Of a stretch of DNA of 64,000 nucleotides, positions 56,233 to 64,000 are shown piece after piece (position 1 is the stretch's first letter; the number at the start of each line of letters is the position of its first letter). The position numbers and the translations under genes are program-made. Source of the DNA: Solen grandis (taxonomy: Eukaryota; Mollusca; Bivalvia; Adapedonta; Solenidae); contig CM037788.1 in assembly GCA_021229015.1 (NCBI GenBank), positions 47,035,520-47,099,519 on the forward strand, given 5' to 3'. The notes under the pieces were generated by a model that was given only the letters and a program-made list of their open reading frames with translations, ran no database searches and had not been told where the DNA came from.

Positions 56233-57595
56233 AAGTGAAAGTAAGAGATGTGTTAAAATGGAACATCTTGCCCTTGGTGCCTAAAACATAGTGTAATTCT
56301 CTATCAACATCTCTATAATAGGCACCAGTTATTTCACTCAGGAAAGCATCTGGAATAGCCAGATATCACCTGAGAGGAAATATATACTTAGAAAGAATGA
56401 AGATGAACAATAGACTGGATAAATGAGTCGAATGAGAGAACATGTGAATCAGGCATTCTAACCATAACACATGCTCACTAACAAACCTTGTAAATAGTCA
56501 AAACATTGTAAATTTACATCCAAAAAAATTGAATTAAAAAACAAGTGACTAGACACTTTCGTTTCAGCTAGACTAAAGTTTTTTAAACAAATACAAATTA
56601 AAAGGCAATAAACACCCTCCCAGGGCATAAGTTAGGAGTCTCCTAAGTTAGGACAGGGAGAGGTAAATACAACATATTACATTCTATGATTATTACTCTG
56701 TTTTAAATAAATATTGGAAAAAAAATCCTATCCATATGTGTCTGTTTATATGTTTTCCCCTCCCCCATTATCTTTCATTATTTATCCTGTAGGAATATAA
56801 CGAGTAGGATTCCCACAGAAGGTCAGGGGTGGGTGCTTGTCTAAACCACATATACAAACCTCCACTAAATACCAACATGGAATTTCTTCGAAATTACAAA
56901 TTTACATTTAGACCAACCAAGAACATCTCTTGTCAAAATTTCGGTTTTAGACAAGTTTCCTCCTATGTCGCTTTCCTTGTTTGTGGAGGGGTGGCTGCCT
57001 TTGTCGGGGTGTGTGGTCTTCGGCGTGCATTTGCTTGCATATCACTGAAGCTAACAATAATCATTACTAACATAAAGTAGGCAAAAATCTATGAGATAAT
57101 AGGTTAGGAGGTCCAAATTGACCATTCATAGATCTCATGGATATACTAACATTTAGAACTCAAAATATACTCTTTCATTAAATACTTTTGCTATCTTAAA
57201 TTAAGATGGCCTTGGCCAAAATTTGACCCTTTGGCAAAGAAAAAGTTAAAAATGACATCTTTAAGGGGTGAGGGTCACACCCCGAGGTCTGCGCATGGTG
57301 TGGATTATTCTGCAGTCTGACCCTCATTAAATTTCAATACATACATATCAGACGTTACACTGTTCGTACTCGTAGCTTTGGGGGAAGGGTCCATAGACCC
57401 CCTGTAAATGTAGTAACACAGGGTGTTGGAATCCAGTGTAACATTTATATCTTACCGAGTCCCTAGCATTTTAAAATCACACAAAGTAAACAACAACAAA
57501 ATATATATAAGCAAATTTTAACACTCTTTACCCCGGAAAAACAGCAAACTAAACTCTTAAACTGTTAGCTTTATCACAAAATGTAATAATGATAA
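56233..57595. other. Intergenic sequence without recognised genes
   Basis: The ORF at 56829-57080 has one hydrophobic stretch but no family. 57130-57450 has short GGGTCACACCCC-like palindromes. Confidence 0.4.
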
Positions 57596-57601
57596 CGTAT
57601 C

Positions 57602-58393
57602 ATGTTTTATTCCTGTGAAAAACAATTCAGTCAATCACCTTTAGGATATGACACTTACAGGCGGTGTATGTATGTAAATATTGAGTCAAGAAATCTAAGA
57701 ATTGCGATAACAAAGTTACGTTTATGTTCTCATAACTTAAGAATACATACTGGAAGATATGATGGATTGGAGCGGCACTTACGTTATTGTCAAATGTGCG
57801 ATTCAAATGAAATAGAGGATGAATTTCATTTCATGTTTATTTGTAAATCATATGCCCAAATAAGACAAAAATGTATCAAACGTTATTACAGAATAAGACC
57901 TAATATGTTCAAACTTATACAGCTTCTTAATACACAAAACAAATCGGAATTAATTATGTTAAGCAAATACATTTCAGATTCATTTAAGCTTAGATATACC
58001 TTATTAACAAATACATAGTACATGTTATACATTCATATATGTATTTAAGTTTATACGTAGTAAATCATAGGTTTAAAGGTCATGTTTTACAGTCATATAC
58101 TTTTTCATGGTTGTATTTTAAACATTGAGACGTAACTGTTCCAACAATCATATCTTTATGAACTTGTTCAGTGGTCATATTACTATTGTTGAATTGCAAT
58201 AGTACTAATTCAGTCCATCCTTTATATGATAAATGAAAATATGTCATATTATATATTGTGTTCAAATGTATTTAAATGCCGTTCACTACTTTGTATAATT
58301 GTGATGTATATCTTTATTAATTATGTGTATATAACACAAAAAACTGTAAAGTTTACGTGTAATAAAATCTGTTCTGTTCTGTTCTGTTCTGTA
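57602..58393 (+). mobile_element. LINE ORF2 C terminus with 3' UTR and (TTCTG)n tail
   Basis: The open frame 57602-58018 (138 residues) encodes the C terminus of a non-LTR polyprotein: LRIAITKLRLCSHNLRIHTG, then C-x2-C...H-x4-C (YCQMCDSNEIEDEFHFMFIC). After a 350-base 3' UTR come AATAAAA (58361) and four to five TTCTG units ending at 58393, a typical LINE tail. It is related in layout to 24405-25200. The intact frame and clean tail suggest a younger, 5'-truncated insertion. Confidence 0.8.
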
Positions 58394-58739
58394 AATTACA
58401 AGGGGCGTAAGAAAAATACCACATGAGCAAGTGACCCGCATTAACCAGTCACATAGAGGCATATTTTTGAAAAAGAAAAGATATACGATTGTACGGTGAT
58501 ATATTACAAACATATTTTTATTAGCATAGAACTTATACATGTTCATAGCCACATATAGAAATTTACAAAACTAAAGCATTTGCAAAGACTGTTACACAAC
58601 TAGTTAACAGAGAAGTAAAAGTAAGATGTTGATATTGTCTGTTTAGTAGCATTGCAGAATGTATTATTATATAATTAACTAAATATTTTGAACTAGTGGA
58701 GATCTAAGTAAAAAAGTGAAATATATAAATTTAGCCAAT

Positions 58740-59040
58740 TTATTCAAACTTTCTTGAATTAGGCCAGTGACTATAGTATTGAGGTAGAAACCTTTTTCTT
58801 ACTTCCCTTTATTTTGGACATTTCAGTAGAAAGTGATAATCACTTTCTACCATATTCATTGAACAATGTTGACATATCCTATCAGTCCTGTTTAGATTTA
58901 TGTCTTCCGGTTTCTGTTAAACGATTATGTGAGGAATGTCTTGCCAGATTTTGCCAGACTAACTTTATATTTATCAGTATTTATGAAATTCAAATATTTC
59001 TCAATTTTAAGATCATTTTTAAATAAACTGTAAAAATCTA
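58740..59040 (-). mobile_element. LINE C-terminal fragment (minus strand), decayed
   Basis: On the minus strand, broken frames encode KIEKYLNFINTDKYKVSLAK, a TGRHK block and C-x2-C...H-x4-C (RICQHCSMNMVESDYHFLLKC region, 58800-58890). Oriented toward the preceding LINE. At least two frame changes. Confidence 0.65.
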
Positions 59041-60698
59041 ATCTACTTGATGTGTTGATATTACATGTCATGTTTGTCTATATATATCTTCTGTCCTTTA
59101 TTTTATTATATGTATACTTATCGATAGAGTATCTTGATTAAGCCAAAAAAAATGTAAACAGATTTAATAAGAGAATTGTTGTCAGCCTTTATTATTTTTG
59201 CCCAGTATTTCATTATTATGATTTTTCGTCTAATATTGCCATTGGAAATCGCCCTAATTCGCGATAAAGTCCATTAAGATTGGTCTTTTTATTAACACAT
59301 AAGATTTTTCGCGTAAATTTGCATCTGTTCGATATTTTTACTTTCATAGTTAGAGAATACATCAAAACGTGTCTGGTCTATCATTATAAACAAATTTGGA
59401 TGTGAAATTTGAACGATATATTTCAAACATAATCTCTCTTCCATACACTACTCAAATTTAATTTCATGAAACCATTGTGCCTACGCGGACCTCTTCCAAA
59501 ATCATTTACCTGGATTGTTAAATCCTATTACTGACTGCCATGGTTATTTTAGAACTGCTAAAATTAGTTTTCTAAAAGGGGAAACCAAATGAAAGTTGTA
59601 AGCAACCTAATTAAGAATTGTTCAGATATCTAAGATGAACTTGTAAAATCTTAACCGCCTGCTCTTGATGAAGAGAACTATACTTTATCTGGTTAGACGA
59701 GGCTGGATCAGAATTAATGCATTGTTTATAAAAAGAGATGGGGAGATTGTGATCAGATTTGAAATATACGTCATTTTTTAGCAAGCGAGGAATCAGCTGA
59801 AGCTTTGAGATAATCGACAAGGGACCATCATGCAAATTATGGGAAAATACAGAAGAAAAGCATAACTATTAACATTTGGGATGCATGGACAAAACGCATA
59901 CTAGAGATACTTTTGTCATTTTTTACCAAGCTTTGGATACGAATTAAATATATATCATTTTAAACCTCGTCCAGTTCTTTATTTTATAGCAAAACAAACC
60001 TCACAGATGCAGATAGAGCAGTTGTATATACAATATGATTATACTTTTATGCATTTCGGCACAAAGTGATAAATGTACTATCTCTACCACGTCACATTTA
60101 TTTCTGTAAACTGTCAGTAGAAGGTTTGATAAATGGATCTCAATTCTTCTACTAATGTAAAGAAACGTTGGCAACCAATTACAAAGTGCCTGCTCGGCAA
60201 ATTACTGTCAAATTATTTTTCAAAATGAAAATGCAAAAACGAGAAGAAGGACCATAAAAGGAGAAAAAGACATTTGCACTATTTAACAATGAATATCCTA
60301 TTTAAAGAGACGCGTGTATAAGTAGCTGTTTTAATTTAATTTCTCAATCCATTCCCCTGTTTTTGAAAGTAAGGAAATAAAAAGAAGTTGAGAGCTGTGT
60401 TAGCTTATGAAGATCCCATCACTGATCACTAATCGGGAGTCCATGATCGAGCGTCATTAGCAATATAATTGGGTGATAGCCTTCTCGAAATAATTCTAAT
60501 GGAGGGTTAAATTACCGATTTTCATTGCCGAGGACAATTAAGAACTGATTGAATTAATTTTCTAAAATGGAAAACGCTGTGTATAGAAATTAAAATTAAG
60601 AATTACACAAGGTGTTTAATATTGAAAAGGGAATACATGCCGCTAAACAACTGTCCACATGAAGACAATCAAAACAAGACGTTAACTGATTGGAGGAG
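59041..60698. other. Intergenic sequence without recognised features
   Basis: No ORF with family resemblance. Confidence 0.5.
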
Positions 60699-60838
60699 TC
60701 ATCGTGACTCATGTGACAAATGTGATGAGATATCAGTCATCGTGACTCATGTGACAAATGTGATGATCGTGACTCATGTGACAAATGTGATGACATATCA
60801 GTCATCGTGACTCATGTGACAAATGTGATGACATATCA
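60699..60838 (+). repeat. Minisatellite with GTGACTCATGTGAC units
   Basis: Four copies of CATCGTGACTCATGTGACAA followed by ATGTGATGA and mostly CATATCAGT. Each copy has TGACTCA (AP-1 type) overlapping TCATGTGA (E-box type). Confidence 0.95.
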
Positions 60839-63800
60839 AAATGGTATCATGTGACACCTTCTTAATCTTAAGCAATTGTTTAGATATTCACTTGTAGACT
60901 TGAGATAATATATATTAGAAGTTGGCCACATTTAGAGCATTATTCTTTGTTTAAATAATACACTTTTATACATTGATCCGTAAAACAATCATCCGAATAC
61001 ACGAACAAATCTTGCGCTTGCAAATTGTCTACAAACCCCTCGTCCGGTAAATATGAAATTACTAGTTAGTATGTCTGTGGCATAAACAGTGGACTTAATT
61101 ACCCATAATCAATTAAGAATATCAAATAATTTCATAAAAGTGCGTTCTTCGGAGAATTCTGAAACTGGATTCGAGGGGGGGGGGGGGGGTGCTATCGTTG
61201 TTTTTTGTTGTTGCTCATAAAATAAGGACCTAAACTTGTGGAGAAATATTGTAACCAAATACTGGGTAAGATTGTAGGACCTCTGTGTGTCTGTCTTTTA
61301 CCATTCAACATTCTCGCTAATATAGACGATGAAAATGGTCGTACTTATTATCAAAGTTAAATTTCGATACAATGGTCATATTTGCGAACAGTCTGAAACA
61401 CTATATGATAAACTGTGAAAGGTCAAACAAAATTTAAAAAAAATAAAACAATAATTACTAACTCACAATGGGACATTTGAACAGACCATTATACTGATGA
61501 ATTTACTGTCATCTGTTGTTTTTTTTAATTGATCATCGTTACGTGTTATATGATTTTCATCTCTCTTCCAGACATGATTACAACATACTTTTATGGACAT
61601 TTTCTTTTAAAAATATCACAGTTAACATTATAATTAGACCTGAAGAGTAATCATGTAAAGAATGTTGTACGATACCAAAGTCCTGTCCAAAGATACTGAG
61701 TTTAAAAATTTTGATAACGATGAAAACAACCAAAAAAGAGATTCTGAAAGGAAAACTCAATACAGTGTGAGACGAGGGTATTACCATCTAAGGAAAGGGA
61801 CTGCTTTTCATTAGTTTTCAAGAGAACGGATCAAATATTTGAAATGCATTTCCTTTTCCGGTTTTAAGATGTGTTGAAGCATTTGATTAATTTTAGTTCG
61901 GATAATATTTCGACTGGTTGTCACTTAATGGAAGCTCCTGAAGGACTCTCATATATAAACCACGTCAATAGTCTTACAAAATAAAACATGATACTCGATA
62001 CTCGATGTCAGGAAAATGATAGGCTGATGACAACCTTTTATTTTATGCTAACTGATCATATACTGGGTTGATATATATGAGATATTACCTGTATCAATCC
62101 ACACTGTGGCCGATCTAGATATGCCGGAACTACTTTTTTTAATTAAAAACATTGACAAATGTGTAATTCCGTATTAATTAACGAGCGCGTAGCGCGATTA
62201 AAAATATAAAAAAAATGTATTACTTCTGGATGAGATATATTTCATACCCTCTCAAAACAAATATCATGTATATGAATAGTTACTGATGATAATGTTTGGT
62301 AATTATATGTTTTTTAAGACAGTCACTTTACTTAGACTGATCCGAGAAAGATTGTTTTGATTCAGTGGGATATATTTTGTTTTTGAACTTAAGTTAATTT
62401 GATATTTAGATCAGAGTGTTTAGTTGTTATCGAGAAGATACACCGGCGATACTTAAATCAGTCAAGCAGATTCTCTTAAGGCAGTGGAAAAGAAATGTGA
62501 CCGGCTATTTGTATACAGCAGGTCGACGAAAAGGACAGGAAATGAATATATATTGGCCTAATATTTGTTTATTTTTCACAACTAGCACTGACAACAGGGA
62601 ATACGTTGGATGAGGCAGGAAATCAAAGCTACGTCCAGTTGTTGCAGCTCCAGCAACTTGGTGCGGACAAGTGTAATAACCAGGAGCAAGAAGACGCTTG
62701 ATTTTGAATGTTCTCCCTCGATTGTACTCCTCAACCAAATTTTTCACACCAGAATATGAGAAGCGTTTATTACCAAGTGTATTTTAACTGTCTTCAGGAA
62801 TGTCCTGGGTCAATGTCTTGGGAAATAGAAAAAATGTCCGGCTAGAAACTTTCTGATGTAGCCTCGTATATCAAAGTTGTAAGATCTGTGGGTACTTTTT
62901 GCTTTTTGGGTTCGAGCCCTGGTTGCCATGCATAGGAAAGAATGAAAATTAAGAAACATGCAAAATTACCTCTCATTTCATCACAATTACACGCAGTCGA
63001 CACATCCCTCTTATAATTGTTAATTGTGTCTGCTGGATAGTTTGTTTTCTTTTGTAATTAAAGTAGGTGCCTATTTTTCCGATTTTCCCATATCTCCATG
63101 TGAAATATATAATTGTTTAACGTCTATCTATCTAAGGTATGAAGTTTAAATATATGTTCAGAATCACCCTAGTTTAATTAGTTGTTGTCAGGACCCTTAA
63201 ACGATTTGTAGATTTATAAGTCTTTGGCCTAAAGATTGAGTTATTGACAGATGATAGTTCAAGGAGAAAGACCGAAAACGGTCCGATATTTTACTGATAC
63301 TATTAGAAAACGCATATTATAATGTTTTTACATTGAGGCGTTTCTCAAACCTGAAATAGTTTCCCTTTATTGACAATTAAACTCCACAAAATAGGTAAAA
63401 TGAATTGATATATTTTAAGAAATAAAATAAGTAAGAATTGACGCGTACTAATTAACACGAACACATCAAAATGTGTTCACTTCAGGCAAAATCGTTCTGC
63501 ATGCTATAGGTTAGACACTGTTGATTACTATATACCAAAATGTTATATTGGAATAACTTTTAGGCGAAAAGAAAATAGTTATATATTTTATCAAAGCGAC
63601 AGATCGTGTACTTTGCGGTTTAATGTATAAAATTCATACGTTATTTGGCTAAGCACTTATAAGAAACTTTAAACAGTTGTATTACTTTCATTATTGAATG
63701 CGCTAAAGATTAGTGAATTAATTTGTATATATCTGCTTTATATTATTTCTTACATGGTGACTTATTAACTCAATGGGACGGGTGTAGTTCAGCATATTTA

Positions 63801-64000
63801 TTTGTCTTGTTATTTTTTAATGTACATTAACATGTTACTATAGTTAAATATATCAATTCATTTTACTTATTTTGTCCTTTATAGGGGCCTTCCTTACGAA
63901 ATATATTAAGATATTACTTAGCTTTGATAAAAATTCACAAATCCGGTGGTTAAAAAAGAAATGTGTTAACTAAAAACAAACAACTCATTTGTAAATTGAA
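60839..64000. other. Intergenic sequence without recognised genes
   Basis: A G run at 61176-61190; a minus-strand open frame at 62505-62760 with unusual, gene-like composition but no family; a box B-like GGTTCGAGCCC at about 62919-62929. Nothing else can be supported. Confidence 0.4.

Noticed and set aside
62505..62760. Minus-strand frame with CPHQVAGAATTG-like composition as a host exon
   Set aside because: No recognised family, no convincing splice sites, no neighbouring exon.

Overview
The window is AT-rich, intron- and repeat-dominated animal DNA. Repeat families that I associate with bivalve genomes (tRNA-headed SINEs with CAAC/CAAA or TAA tails, the GCTCACCTGAG-bounded dispersed element, Jockey/CR1-like LINE 3' ends, mariner relics) make a marine bivalve mollusc the likeliest source. 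This is inference; I could not run a search.

Left end (1-8622): the right-hand part of a Polinton/Maverick, adintovirus-like integrated element. On the minus strand it carries a protein-primed family B DNA polymerase (2801-6603, split by frame breaks), a 206-residue protein with an F-box-like start, an 85-residue protein of unknown role, an A32/FtsK-type packaging ATPase (broken), and two small proteins sharing a helical domain typical of Polinton/adintovirus small virion (pX-like) proteins; the second runs off the window edge. Integrase, protease and capsid genes are not in view and would lie to the left. Several genes have a TATA box 30-46 bases before the ATG, and two of these TATA boxes contain the TAA stop of the preceding ORF. 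Right of the polymerase lie a CCHC zinc-knuckle gene with a frame break and a divergent pair of small genes (7390-7605 minus, 7859-8197 plus) around a shared CCAAT/TATA promoter. Both genes of the pair end in a textbook replication-dependent histone mRNA 3' stem-loop. The region up to 8622 looks like the right terminal region of the element.

Middle (8623-40180): no convincing host gene. It holds tandem repeats (463-bp units; 846-bp units each with a CTCF-like core; a 1.8-kb AT-rich minisatellite), fold-back elements, SINEs, LINE remnants and simple repeats.

40185-42276: the first coding exons of a host proline iminopeptidase-like alpha/beta hydrolase (plus strand), with HGGPGG and DQRGAGKSTP motifs split by an intron with good splice sites. 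It runs into a 100-N assembly gap. Immediately right of the gap (42377-43223) is a second copy of the Polinton right end. It has the same promoter, the same histone stem-loop and the same terminal sequence, but a completely different small ORF in between. This cassette-like arrangement, with cell-cycle-type (histone-like) mRNA ends on element genes, is the most interesting signal in the window.

Right part (43224-64000): MITEs, SINEs, a repeat rich in TGACCT half-sites, a mariner transposase relic, a 45-bp minisatellite open on both strands, three LINE 3' fragments, and long stretches in which I see no gene.
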